Below are positions 1 through 8,600 of a DNA stretch of 54,753 nucleotides, piece after piece. Source of the stretch: Paludibacteraceae bacterium (GTDB taxonomy: Bacteria > Bacteroidota > Bacteroidia > Bacteroidales > Paludibacteraceae); the NCBI GenBank assembly GCA_017384225.1, contig JAFNUD010000017.1, forward strand, positions 1 to 54,753, written 5' to 3'. Each line of letters begins with the position of its first letter. Within the stretch, counting starts at the first letter, position 1. The notes beneath the pieces were generated by a model. That model searched no databases and was not told the DNA's origin. It saw only the letters and a list, made by a program, of their open reading frames with translations. The translations under genes and the position numbers were made by a program.

Positions 1-345
1 ACAGGTGGTGTACCTGATGCAAACGCAATTCCAATTCCTAAGGCTCACGCTGACGAGGCAATGGATGCTGCTTCTTGTATCGGTTGCGGTGCTTGTGCTG
101 CTGCATGTAAGAACGGCTCTGCGATGTTGTTCGTTTCTGCAAAGGTGAGCCAATTGGCTCTCTTGCCACAAGGTAAGGTAGAGGCTGCTGCTCGTGCTAA
201 GGCTATGGTGGCTAAGATGGATGAGTTGGGCTTTGGTAACTGTACCAACACGGGTGCATGTGCTGCAGAGTGCCCAAAACAAGTATCTTTGGCTAACATC
301 GCTCGCCTCAACCGCGAGTTCCTCTGCGCAAAGCTGAAAGACTAA
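1..345 (+). CDS. frdB: Succinate dehydrogenase/fumarate reductase iron-sulfur subunit, C-terminal part (5' end outside window)
   Basis: The reading frame is open from the first base, so this is the 3' part of a gene that begins before the window. The visible 114 residues hold the C-terminal ferredoxin-like domain: a CxxCxxCxxxC motif ([11 protein letters not shown]), then a second cluster motif ([13 protein letters not shown]) and the [12 protein letters not shown] helix typical of SdhB/FrdB. These cysteines bind the [4Fe-4S] and [3Fe-4S] clusters that pass electrons between the flavoprotein subunit and the membrane cytochrome b/quinone. In Bacteroidota the enzyme usually works as fumarate reductase in anaerobic respiration, hence the symbol; the sequence alone cannot separate it from SdhB. 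A strong terminator follows, so this is probably the last gene of its operon. Confidence 0.93.
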   Translation, partial: TGGVPDANAIPIPKAHADEAMDAASCIGCGACAAACKNGSAMLFVSAKVSQLALLPQGKVEAAARAKAMVAKMDELGFGNCTNTGACAAECPKQVSLANIARLNREFLCAKLKD

Positions 346-390
346 TCTCCTTTGGGAAACGATAATCGAACATCGGTTATCGCTATATAT

Positions 391-428
391 AATAAGAGGT
401 GTGCCCCAGCACACCTCTTATTGTTTTC
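391..428 (+). terminator. Rho-independent terminator after the iron-sulfur subunit gene
   Basis: A perfect 13-bp stem (391-403 with 410-422) closes a 6-nt loop and is followed by a short T-rich run. It lies 45 nt after the stop codon of the iron-sulfur subunit gene. Confidence 0.9.
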
Positions 429-555
429 TAGCCTTTACACTTTACATCCTACACCTTCCACTTACACCATACACATTCTACTAATCACTTATCACTCATA
501 GTTTATACCTAATATTAAGATTCCTTATCCTTGTACCTTATATACACATAGAGCA
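429..555. other. Gene-free AT-rich spacer with C/T-rich low-complexity sequence
   Basis: No plausible gene was seen. The segment is made of short pyrimidine-rich phrases (cctttacac, cacttatcac) of the kind that recurs in other gaps of this window, for example 3931-3950 and 4475-4499. Confidence 0.5.
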
Positions 556-618
556 GCACAAAAAGCAAGAAAAACTCACCTAAAAGTGAACTTTTGTTCG
601 TTTTTCTTGCTTTTGTGC
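556..618. repeat. Long inverted repeat upstream of lepA
   Basis: Arms 556-575 and 600-618 are complementary over 19 positions with one bulged A, enclosing a 24-nt loop that contains a small tcac/gtga hairpin. The right arm overlaps the -33 element of the lepA promoter. It could be a bidirectional terminator-like hairpin or a regulatory cruciform; the sequence does not decide. Confidence 0.75.
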
Positions 619-637
619 ATTATTTGTTGTACCTTTG
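606..637 (+). promoter_or_regulatory. Bacteroidota-type promoter for lepA
   Basis: The -7 element TACCTTTG is at 630-637 and a CTTG -33 element at 606-609, with 20 nt between them, matching the primary sigma-factor consensus of this phylum (TTTG-N19/21-TAnnTTTG). The predicted transcript starts near 644, leaving a leader of about 80 nt before lepA. Confidence 0.8.
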
Positions 638-723
638 CAGCCGATTATAAATTAGGAGTAGAAGGCGGTTGATAGATATAGTTAATATCTCTTTTTGGAA
701 CGGAAGTTGATAATAAAGATAAT

Positions 724-2499
724 ATGAAGAATATACGAAACTTTTGCATTATTGCCCACATTGATCATGGTAAGTCCACTTTGGCGGACCGATTGATTGA
801 ATATACCGCTACAGTGGATAAACGCTTGATGGAGAATCAGGTGCTGGACGATATGGACTTGGAGAAAGAGCGTGGCATTACCATCAAATCGCACGCTATT
901 CAGATGCAATATAAGGGATATACGCTCAACCTAATTGACACGCCAGGACACGTGGATTTCTCCTACGAGGTGAGTCGTAGTATTGCCGCTTGCGAGGGCG
1001 CATTGTTGATTGTGGATGCTTCGCAGGGCGTACAAGCGCAGACTATCTCCAACCTCTATATGGCACTGGAGCATGACTTGGAGATTATTCCAGTGATGAA
1101 CAAGTGTGATATGGATTCTGCTATGCCCGAAAAGGTGGAAGATGAGATTATTGACCTATTGGGGTGCAAGCGCGAAGAGATACTCCGCTGCTCTGCCAAG
1201 ACAGGTGATGGTGTGCCTGAGATATTGGATGCTATCATCGATCGTATTGCCCCACCAGAGGGAGACCCCGATGCTCCACTGCAGTGTCTGGTGTTCGACT
1301 CTGTATTCAACCCCTTCCGAGGTATCATAGCATACTTCAAGGTGGTGAATGGTACGATGAACTCGGGCGATCGTGTGCGATTCTTCAATACAGGCAAAGA
1401 ATACGATGCCGACGAAATAGGTGTGCTAAAGTTGAATATGCAACCTGCGAAAACCATCTCTGCAGGCAATGTGGGATATATCATCTCGGGTATTAAGACC
1501 TCCACAGAAGTGAAAGTGGGTGATACCATTACGCACGTATCGCGCCCTTGCACCGAGGCTATAGCTGGGTTTGAAGAGGCTAAACCAATGGTGTTTGCAG
1601 GCGTGTACCCTATAGAAGCAGAAGACTTTGAGGATTTGCGGGCATCGCTGGAGAAATTGCAACTGAATGATGCCGCCTTGACCTTCTCACCAGAGTCCTC
1701 TGTGGCATTGGGATTTGGTTTCCGTTGTGGATTCTTGGGATTGCTGCATATGGAGATTGTACAAGAGCGTTTGGACCGTGAGTTTGATATGGATGTAATC
1801 ACTACCGTGCCTAACGTAAGCTATAAAGTCTATACCAAAGATGGTGAGATGCATGAGGTGCACAACCCCGCAGGAATGCCAGATATCACGCTGATTGACC
1901 ATATCGAAGAACCATACATACGTGCAAGCGTGATTACAACCAGTAATTTCATCGGTCCGATTATGACCTTGTGTCTCGGCAAACGTGGTGAGTTGGTGAA
2001 GCAAGAATATATCTCGGGCGATCGTATGGAGATACTGTACGATATGCCACTCGGCGAGATTGTGATAGACTTTTACGATAAACTAAAGTCAATTTCGAAA
2101 GGTTATGCTTCGTTTGACTGGCATCACAATGGCTTCCGACCAAGTAATCTGGTGAAACTAGATATCCTGCTTAATGGCGAACAAGTGGATGCGTTGAGCA
2201 CACTCACCCACAGAGATAATGCGGAGAGCTTTGGACGTCGTATGTGCGAAAAACTCAAAGAGCTATTACCTCGTCAGCAGTTTGATATAGCCATTCAAGC
2301 CGCCATCGGAGCGAAGATTATTGCTCGTGAGACCGTGAAGCAAGTGCGCAAGGATGTGTTAGCAAAATGCTATGGTGGTGACGTGAGCCGTAAGCGAAAA
2401 CTGCTGGAGAAACAGAAGAAAGGTAAGAAGCGCATGAAGCAAATCGGCAATGTGGAAGTACCTCAAAAAGCTTTTTTAGCCGTGCTGAAGTTGGATTAG
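724..2499 (+). CDS. lepA: Elongation factor 4 (LepA), ribosome back-translocating GTPase
   Basis: A 591-aa translational GTPase of the usual LepA length. The G domain has the P-loop AHIDHGKST (residues 11-19), DTPGH for G3 and NKCD for G4. The LepA-specific C-terminal domain is clear ([19 protein letters not shown], then [10 protein letters not shown]). EF-4 binds the ribosome and is known to affect initiation and to help stalled or mistranslocated ribosomes. The ATG at 724 is preceded by an A-rich stretch with no Shine-Dalgarno, as is normal for Bacteroidota. An antiporter gene follows after 47 nt, probably in the same transcript. Confidence 0.98.
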   Translation: MKNIRNFCIIAHIDHGKSTLADRLIEYTATVDKRLMENQVLDDMDLEKERGITIKSHAIQMQYKGYTLNLIDTPGHVDFSYEVSRSIAACEGALLIVDASQGVQAQTISNLYMALEHDLEIIPVMNKCDMDSAMPEKVEDEIIDLLGCKREEILRCSAKTGDGVPEILDAIIDRIAPPEGDPDAPLQCLVFDSVFNPFRGIIAYFKVVNGTMNSGDRVRFFNTGKEYDADEIGVLKLNMQPAKTISAGNVGYIISGIKTSTEVKVGDTITHVSRPCTEAIAGFEEAKPMVFAGVYPIEAEDFEDLRASLEKLQLNDAALTFSPESSVALGFGFRCGFLGLLHMEIVQERLDREFDMDVITTVPNVSYKVYTKDGEMHEVHNPAGMPDITLIDHIEEPYIRASVITTSNFIGPIMTLCLGKRGELVKQEYISGDRMEILYDMPLGEIVIDFYDKLKSISKGYASFDWHHNGFRPSNLVKLDILLNGEQVDALSTLTHRDNAESFGRRMCEKLKELLPRQQFDIAIQAAIGAKIIARETVKQVRKDVLAKCYGGDVSRKRKLLEKQKKGKKRMKQIGNVEVPQKAFLAVLKLD

Positions 2500-2546
2500 T
2501 CGGTAAATCCTTATAAAAGATATTAATTATTAACTATTATTTAATT

Positions 2547-3866
2547 ATGCAAGAATTAGTACATAGTGCATGGAGCATGATTCCGTTTGGATTGATGCTC
2601 CTGACCATTGCCGTGGCGCCTCTATTGGCAGACCATTGGTGGGAAAGTAACAAACACAAGTTGGAGGTAGCCCTCTTTTTAGGTATTCCTACAGCAGTAT
2701 GCCTCATTATGGGTGGTATGTTGCACGAATTGGAGCATCAGCTATTTGGAGATTATATCCCCTTTATTGTATTGCTATTGGCATTGTATGTGATTACGGG
2801 TGGTATTCACCTATCAGGTGATATCAAAGCTAAACCATGGGTTAATACGTTGTTTTTGGGTATCGCTTGGTTGTTGGCAAGTATCATGGGTACTACGGGT
2901 GCAGCTATGTTGCTTATTCGTCCGCTACTGACTACTAATCAACAACGCGAATATAAGGTACATACTGTATTATTCTTTATCGCATTAGCAGCTAACTGTG
3001 GTGGTTTGCTCACTCCGCTTGGTGATCCTCCATTGTTTATGCTCTTCTTGCGTGGTGCTTCTTTCACATGGTTCTTATCCTTGTTGCCTCAATGGTTGTT
3101 CACAGGTGTGATATTGTTGGCACTGTACTTTGCATTGGATACGTATTATTATAAGAAAGAGCATTGGACTGCGTTGTCGGCAGATCACCGTGAGCATGTT
3201 CCTATGCGACTGGGAGGAAAATTGAATTTCTTATATTTGATAGGTGTAGTATTGTCGGTGGCTTTCATCAATTCGGGTACTATTCCAGAGATGGCAGCTA
3301 AGGATGCTCCAATGTGGTTGAAGTATATGCGTGAGATAGCGTTGTTGTCATTGACAGGATTGTCGCTCTATACCACCAAACATAAGGTGCGCTATGAGTT
3401 GAACAAATTTACTTGGGCACCTATTGTGGAAGTGGCAGTGTTGTTTTTGGGTATCTTTACGACCATGACTCCTGCATTGGCTTATCTGAATGCTAATGCA
3501 GCATCGCTGGGATTGGATACTACATGGCAGTTCTACTATACGACAGGTTTGCTATCTTCATTCTTGGATAATACACCTACTGCGGTGGCATTCCATAGTG
3601 TGGCTACTGGTTTGACTGCGGAACAAATGGCAGCATTTAGTGGCAATATGGAAGCAGGAATACCAGAGGTGTTGCTCATGGCGATTGCGATAGCATCTGT
3701 GTTCTTTGGCGCAATGACTTATATTGGTAATGGACCAAACTTCATGGTGAAGGCTATTGCCGAAGAGAATGGTATAAAGATGCCATCGTTCTTTGGTTAT
3801 ATGCTGAAATTCTCATTGGTAGTGCTGTTGCCAGTGTATATTTTGGTACAATTGATATTCCTGTAA
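2547..3866 (+). CDS. nhaD: Na+/H+ antiporter, NhaD type (ion transporter superfamily)
   Basis: A 439-aa polytopic inner-membrane protein with about 11-12 hydrophobic segments. The motif TPLGDPPLFMLFLRG near residue 160 and GNGPNFMVKAIAEENG near residue 410 are typical of the NhaD branch of the ArsB/CitM-like superfamily. It most likely exports Na+ in exchange for H+, supporting pH and sodium homeostasis; this role is known for the family and inferred here. The gene follows lepA by 47 nt with no terminator or promoter between them. A dispersed repeat separates it from the next gene. Confidence 0.9.
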   Translation: MQELVHSAWSMIPFGLMLLTIAVAPLLADHWWESNKHKLEVALFLGIPTAVCLIMGGMLHELEHQLFGDYIPFIVLLLALYVITGGIHLSGDIKAKPWVNTLFLGIAWLLASIMGTTGAAMLLIRPLLTTNQQREYKVHTVLFFIALAANCGGLLTPLGDPPLFMLFLRGASFTWFLSLLPQWLFTGVILLALYFALDTYYYKKEHWTALSADHREHVPMRLGGKLNFLYLIGVVLSVAFINSGTIPEMAAKDAPMWLKYMREIALLSLTGLSLYTTKHKVRYELNKFTWAPIVEVAVLFLGIFTTMTPALAYLNANAASLGLDTTWQFYYTTGLLSSFLDNTPTAVAFHSVATGLTAEQMAAFSGNMEAGIPEVLLMAIAIASVFFGAMTYIGNGPNFMVKAIAEENGIKMPSFFGYMLKFSLVVLLPVYILVQLIFL

Positions 3867-3880
3867 TTAGGCGACGAGAC

Positions 3881-3950
3881 GAAAGGCAATTAGGCGAGAG
3901 GCAAGAATAGCGGCTTTGCCGCATGCCCCAAGCCTTTAACCTCTAACCTT
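3881..3950. repeat. Dispersed palindromic repeat, copy 1 (before yqeY)
   Basis: The core hairpin is gcggc-ttt-gccgc at 3910-3922, flanked on the right by AGCCTTTAACCTCTAACC (3930-3947). The same core and flank recur 500 bp away at 4422-4499. The left flank pairs less well than in copy 2. Confidence 0.7.
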
Positions 3951-3965
3951 TAAATTGATAATAAT

Positions 3966-4418
3966 ATGAATCTTTTTGATCAAATTAGCGAGGACATCAA
4001 GCAAGCGATGCTCGCAAAAGATAAAGTGGCGTTGGATGCGCTACGCGGAATAAAAAAAGAATTTTTGGAGGCTAAGACAGCTAAAGGTGCCGATGGCGAA
4101 TTGCATGACGATCGTGCATTGCAAATTCTCCAAAAGATGGTAAAGCAACGCAAAGAGGCTGCGGAGATGTTTCGTGCAGCTAATCGCCCAGAATTGGCAG
4201 ATGATGAAATGGCACAATGCGCTGTGATAGAGCGCTATTTGCCAGCTATGATGAGTGAGGAAGAACTCAAGTCGGTATTGGCAGAGATTATTGCTCAAGT
4301 GGGGGCGAGTGGCCCACAAGATATGGGTAAGGTGATGGGCGTAGCTACTAAGCAATTGGCTGGTAAAGCAGAAGGTAAAACTATCAATATGGTAGTACGT
4401 CAATTGCTGACGAAGTAA
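3966..4418 (+). CDS. yqeY: GatB/YqeY domain protein
   Basis: A 150-aa soluble protein: MNLFDQISEDIKQAMLAKDK, then LDALRGIKKEFLEAK, with a C-terminal helical region (MGKVMGVATKQLAGKAEGK) that matches stand-alone YqeY proteins. The YqeY fold resembles the tail domain of GatB, the subunit of the Asp/Glu-tRNA amidotransferase that contacts tRNA. The function of the free protein is not firmly known; a tRNA-related role is inferred from the fold. The gene sits between two copies of a dispersed palindromic repeat and just upstream of a tRNA gene. Confidence 0.92.
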   Translation: MNLFDQISEDIKQAMLAKDKVALDALRGIKKEFLEAKTAKGADGELHDDRALQILQKMVKQRKEAAEMFRAANRPELADDEMAQCAVIERYLPAMMSEEELKSVLAEIIAQVGASGPQDMGKVMGVATKQLAGKAEGKTINMVVRQLLTK

Positions 4419-4421
4419 GGC

Positions 4422-4499
4422 GATTAGAGGTTATAAGGTGAAAGGCGAGAAATAGCGGCGAAGCCGCATATTCCAGCCTTTAACCTTCAACCTCTAACC
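4422..4499. repeat. Dispersed palindromic repeat, copy 2 (after yqeY)
   Basis: A nested hairpin: the outer arms 4422-4446 and 4475-4499 pair over most of about 25 positions, and the inner hairpin gcggc-gaa-gccgc is at 4455-4467. The inner loop differs from copy 1 (gaa against ttt) while the stem is the same. No T-run follows, so it is not a classic terminator. Confidence 0.75.
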
Positions 4500-4577
4500 A
4501 AAAATATCATTTCTAACATAAAAAATGCAATGTTTTTGCACTTTTTTAATACAAGAATACATTTTTTTCTAAAAAAA

Positions 4578-4609
4578 TTTGCATATTTGCATTTTTTGTA
4601 GTACCTTTG
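4578..4609 (+). promoter_or_regulatory. Promoter of tRNA-Leu
   Basis: TTTG at 4578-4581, 20 nt, then TACCTTTG at 4602-4609. Transcription should start near 4614-4616, directly at a small 5' hairpin (4615-4630) that also precedes the tRNA-Arg gene at the end of the window. Confidence 0.88.
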
Positions 4610-4614
4610 CAGTC

Positions 4615-4630
4615 GCTTTTGAAAAAGAGC
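4615..4630 (+). other. Leader hairpin of pre-tRNA-Leu
   Basis: GCUUU-UGAAAA-AGAGC forms a 5-bp stem with one G-U pair and a 6-nt loop, two bases before the tRNA. Its counterpart before tRNA-Arg is at 54658-54673, with the G-U pair in a different position. Confidence 0.55.
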
Positions 4631-4632
4631 AT

Positions 4633-4716
4633 GCCCAGATGGCGGAATCGGTAGACGCGCTGGTCTCAAACACCAGTAGGTTCACCCCTGTGCCGGTTCG
4701 ACCCCGGCTCTGGGTA
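4633..4716 (+). tRNA. tRNA-Leu (anticodon CAA)
   Basis: The acceptor stem GCCCAGA pairs with TCTGGGT (4709-4715), with discriminator A at 4716. The anticodon stem CTGGT/ACCAG holds the loop CTCAAAC, giving anticodon CAA. A long variable arm marks a class II tRNA, and the T arm is GCCGG-TTCGACC-CCGGC. CCA is not encoded. Confidence 0.95.
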
Positions 4717-4717
4717 C

Positions 4718-4755
4718 AAAGACCGCCTAACAAAAAGTTAGGTGGTCTTTTGTTT
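4718..4755 (+). terminator. Terminator after tRNA-Leu
   Basis: A 14-bp stem (4718-4731 with 4737-4750) with one G-U pair and an AAAAA loop, ending in TTTT. It begins 2 nt after the tRNA. Confidence 0.85.
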
Positions 4756-4783
4756 GAAAATAGAATAATAATAAGTATTAACC

Positions 4784-4873
4784 CATAAAAAGGTCAAGCG
4801 GGAGACTTAAACATCCGCTATCACTCGGAACGGGCTAACTGCCTGGAGAGAACAAGAGAAGGAGGTGTATGCA
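4784..4873 (+). promoter_or_regulatory. rpsU leader with a perfect Shine-Dalgarno sequence
   Basis: The 5' region of rpsU contains AAGGAGG at 4858-4864, 9 nt before the ATG. This is the only strong Shine-Dalgarno noticed in the window. In Bacteroidota the 16S anti-SD tail is held on the ribosome by proteins including bS21, and rpsU is known to keep an SD so that bS21 can control its own synthesis. The leader also has a small AGCGG/CCGCT stem (about 4798-4821) and other G/C-rich blocks. No clear promoter separates it from the tRNA terminator; TTTG at 4753 with TATTAACC 19 nt later is only a weak candidate. Confidence 0.65.
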
Positions 4874-5068
4874 ATGATCATTGTACCAGTAAAGGAAGGC
4901 GAGAACATCGAGCGTGCGATTAAGAAATTCAAACGCAAATTTGACAAGACCGGTGTAGTGAAAGAGCTTCGTCGTCGTCAACAATTCTCAAAACCATCAG
5001 AGATTAAGCGTGAGAAAATGATGCACGCAATCTATGTGCAATCTTTGCATGCGCATGATGGCGAGTAA
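4874..5068 (+). CDS. rpsU: 30S ribosomal protein bS21
   Basis: A 64-aa basic protein beginning MIIVPVKEGENIERAIKKF, with KTGVVKELRRRQQF in the middle: an unmistakable bS21. The ATG at 4874 was chosen rather than the in-frame GTG at 4865, because the GTG directly abuts the Shine-Dalgarno while the ATG has 9-nt spacing and restores the conserved N-terminus. bS21 sits near the 3' end of 16S rRNA on the small subunit platform. In Bacteroidota it helps hide the anti-SD, so this gene is probably autoregulated through its own SD. It is followed by its own terminator. Confidence 0.97.
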   Translation: MIIVPVKEGENIERAIKKFKRKFDKTGVVKELRRRQQFSKPSEIKREKMMHAIYVQSLHAHDGE

Positions 5069-5094
5069 TTCCTACGTGTGAAGTGAGGATAATG

Positions 5095-5126
5095 AAAGAG
5101 AGATACGGAAGTGTCTCTCTTTTTTA
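5095..5126 (+). terminator. Terminator after rpsU
   Basis: A 12-bp stem (5095-5106 with 5111-5122, one G-U pair) capped by a GGAA tetraloop and followed by a run of T. The remaining spacer up to 5213 shows nothing further. Confidence 0.9.
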
Positions 5127-5213
5127 TTTATCTATTGGAATTTGTAGTCGAGAATCGGGAAATCAAGATTGGGATACCGATTTTTTGGGGGGTAGTTTAA
5201 CATCGGTTATAGG

Positions 5214-5675
5214 TTATTGGATATGGGTAGTGGTGCGGGATTTGCGGTAGCGGTGCAAGATGTAGAGTACCGCCAGCGAAAATAGTAGCAGAAAGGCATC
5301 CCAATCTAAATGGAGGGGAGCTTCGGTTGGAGGAGCAATAGAGCGTTTGGGCATAGTGGGAATATAGCCTGTATCATCTGTAGTAGCAAGGCTTTCGAGG
5401 GAGGAAGCTACTGTCTGAATAGAGCCATTGGCAATCTGCATCGGTGCGGTAGAGTAGTTGCTGATGGTAGTAGTGGTAGAAAAACTGCTTGTGGAACGTA
5501 TGGATGATCCGATACTTGTGGGTGTGGGTGCATAAGTAGTACCACCTCCATATGAATGAAAGTTGCTGGATGATGTACTGAACAATTGTGCAAATGCAGC
5601 ACTATTGCCCATCAAAAGGCATAGACATACCAATATTACGAAACGATACCTCAAATTGCTATATATATTAGTCAA
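5214..5675 (-). CDS. Small exported Ser/Thr-rich protein with C-terminal membrane anchor, function unknown
   Basis: A 153-aa protein not recognised as a named family. Residues 10-30 form a signal peptide (LVCLCLLMGNSAAFA), residues 33-90 are very rich in Ser, Thr and Gly, and residues 125-143 are one hydrophobic segment (DAFLLLFSLAVLYILHRY) followed by a basic tail RKSRTTTH. It could therefore sit in the inner membrane with the Ser/Thr-rich part in the periplasm. It starts 18 nt after the stop of the 1971-aa surface protein, so the two are very likely co-transcribed. Short proteins with this layout often accompany large exported proteins in Bacteroidales; a helper role is only a guess. Confidence 0.7.
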   Translation of the reverse strand: MTNIYSNLRYRFVILVCLCLLMGNSAAFAQLFSTSSSNFHSYGGGTTYAPTPTSIGSSIRSTSSFSTTTTISNYSTAPMQIANGSIQTVASSLESLATTDDTGYIPTMPKRSIAPPTEAPLHLDWDAFLLLFSLAVLYILHRYRKSRTTTHIQ

Positions 5676-5693
5676 ACAAACTATTTCAAAAAC

Positions 5694-8600
5694 TTATTGG
5701 CGCACGAACTTATACATCTGGTTGTTGAGCTGTAGTATGTACACACCGTTATGTAAATAATTGAGGTCAATGGTGTGTGTGGTGTGTTGTGTAGTATGTG
5801 ATAGTATAAGTTGTCCGTTGATGTTGTATAATGCCAGTGTGCTATTAGCAGGGGCGTTGGTGATATACAATTGGTTGTGATCGTGCCATATATGTGTGTC
5901 AGCAACATACTCCATATCGGTTGTTACGCCAGCGTTGGAATCCTCGTTGTTGAATGTAGGATTGAGCAATACTTGAAAGCGCAGATCGTTGGTTGAGTGC
6001 GGTTGTGCAGTAAAGTGGTATTGTCCGCCTTCGGTGAGCAAGAATATGCTATCGTTGCTGAGATCCTTCAAGTAGAGTGATTCTCCAATAAGCGAACGAT
6101 AAGAGAGGGTATATAGGTCGTCTGTACCCGCTTGGAAGCCAATATATATGCTATCGATATTGTTGGCACATGATACTTCCATCTTGCCGAAAGGTTCGTT
6201 GGTATAGATATTAGCAATGCCTTCTGCAAACTGGTTGGGTGCATCGTAGCCATTGTCGTAGTCGCGTGTAGTGGTATGCTCTTGTATGATGTACATACGG
6301 TCGGCACCACTATTAGCACTATTTACTTGAAGACGTACACGGAGGAAATCATCGCGTTGCATTTGGTCTTGTGCTTCGCGTTGAGGTGCACGCATAGATT
6401 CGTTCATATTGGTAGAAGCGTCCGTATAAGTGCCAGCTTGCCAAACATGTTTGTTGTAATTGAGGTGGATAGAAGCCCCATCTTCGTTGGTAATCACATA
6501 TACACCCTGCATAGGCGGAATAGTGGTGATGTCGTATTGACTATCCAGGTATTGTGCAGATAGAGCTGGGATTGCGCAGTATTGTCCTGGTGTGGTAGAA
6601 CCGTTGCTGCCTAATGTGCTATCTTTCTCATTTTGTTGGTTCCACTGATTCCATGAGCCAGAGTTGAAGATATAGAAGGTCTTTTCTACGTTGCCTGTAA
6701 AGTCGTCTGCAGTGAAGTTCTTGACATCGATAGGTGCCATATAGCTATTGGCAAAGAGGTTGTCACCGTTCATGCCACCCAAATCCTCTGGGGTCTTGGT
6801 GAGGGTGATGGTTTGGTCGGTGCGGATAGGGTCTGCCTTGAGGGAGTAGGTAGGCTGACCATACTGCGTAATGGCGTAGCCTGCGAAAGGCTCAAAGGTG
6901 AGGGTGCCGTTTTGCTTGACCCAATTTTGCTTCTCGTTCCACTGGTAGAGCCATGTGATATAATCAATGGTGAAAGATACATTCTTTCCCGGAGCACCGA
7001 AGTATTGCCATGTGGCATTTTGGTTGGCACCTGTGTCGAGGGTCGAACGTGTCTGGTAGTTGACGGTAGCACGTGGCATAGCGCCTTGGTAATCAGGGGA
7101 GATACGCAAGAAGCCAGCACCTGTTTTGAGGTTGTCGATGATGATGCTACTGCCGTCGGAGGCTGCACCTTGGATACCATGTGCACCTACGGAGAGTCCA
7201 CCTGTGGAGGTTTCGGTAGAGGCGATATGGATACTGCAATCAGGGGCTATCGTTAAGCCAAATACTTCTACAGGTGATGAGATATTGACATTAGCCTCTA
7301 TTCGCACATTGTGGTATTGGTTAGGAACGGCATTTTTGCTCCAGTTAGATGGCTCGTGCCAGTTATCATTGTTACGTCCGTTGAAGATATACTCCTTACG
7401 TCCAAAACGCGTGAGGGTAATGGTGCTATAAGCGAGCCATGCACCAGGGACATAAGATGGGTTCTTTATTCCATAGCGGAGTGTACCTGTTGTCTTGCCT
7501 GAGTCTGCCTCTACATATACATATACATCATTGAGGTAGCGGTTGTGGTCTTGATTGAAAGCCCGCTCAACAGAATTCAGTTTGGTAGGGTAAGAATGTC
7601 CATTGTATATTTCGTCGGACGCATCATAATTGCCAGCATTATAGGATGCATAGACTGATTGTATAGGGTATTTCACATCGTTGGCATAGACGTATGCTAA
7701 TACGCTTTCCCATCCGTTGGTCTTGGCTGCTTGGGCTTTTTGTGAGTCGGAAATACGGTAGAGCGCTTTGACAGTGAGTCGATAGAAACCTGGTTTGAGC
7801 CCTGAGATGATAGTGTCATAGACAGCAAAGGTACCAGTACCATTTATTTCATCACGATACACACCTGCTTGTTCTGCCAATGCGACAGCGGGTACGGCGA
7901 CTTCGGTGATTTCGAAGTCCTCACGATTGAGAGAGCTACGTACTTTCTCCAGTGTATTGATGTCAGAACCGAAGTCTTTTTCTGCTGCTTTGGCAGCTGC
8001 GGCATCCATATAGCTCTTAACAACATCATTGTGCTGGGCAGGTGTTTCCATGTACCAAACAGTAGCCTGAGCAGGGTCTGAAGTGAAGGCAAGGGTGTTG
8101 TCTATGATTGTGAAATAGTTACCTCGATTGCCATTGTCCAAATCATTGGCACTTTGCACGGTGAACTTGCCACTTGCATTAGAATTGATTTTCCATAGAT
8201 ACGCAGGGTTGTCCGCAGTCGCAGCATCGGTGAAGACCTCTTTGGTATCCGCTGTCTCATAGAGGTACTGCATGTTATCCACGAACTGGAGACGGGTATA
8301 GATATTGGTGTTATCCACCGTGAAGTGACTCACACGGCATACCATACCAAATGGGTCCACTACGGCTTGCGTACCCCATTTAGCACCACGGCTCAGGTAA
8401 CCGCCTTCTTCTGCACGAAGATAGTTGTTTCCCTCTAATGAGCTGACAATGATGTTACGGATGTAGCCTGCGTAGTTACCTTTGTAACTGAAACGAATAT
8501 ATTGCGTGTTAGGTCGCAAATCTATCTCTCCTGATGATGCCCATGAAGCAGATAATGAGCCTTTTGTCCATACGGAATTCCAATCCACTCCATCAGGAGA

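Noticed and set aside
429..555. Small gene in the spacer before lepA
   Set aside because: No frame with plausible length or composition; low-complexity sequence only.
1056..1802. Antisense open frame within lepA
   Set aside because: Mirror of a strongly conserved gene, with a Ser-rich sequence typical of shadow frames.
4865..4873. GTG start for rpsU
   Set aside because: It lies directly against the Shine-Dalgarno; the ATG 9 nt later gives proper spacing and the conserved N-terminus.
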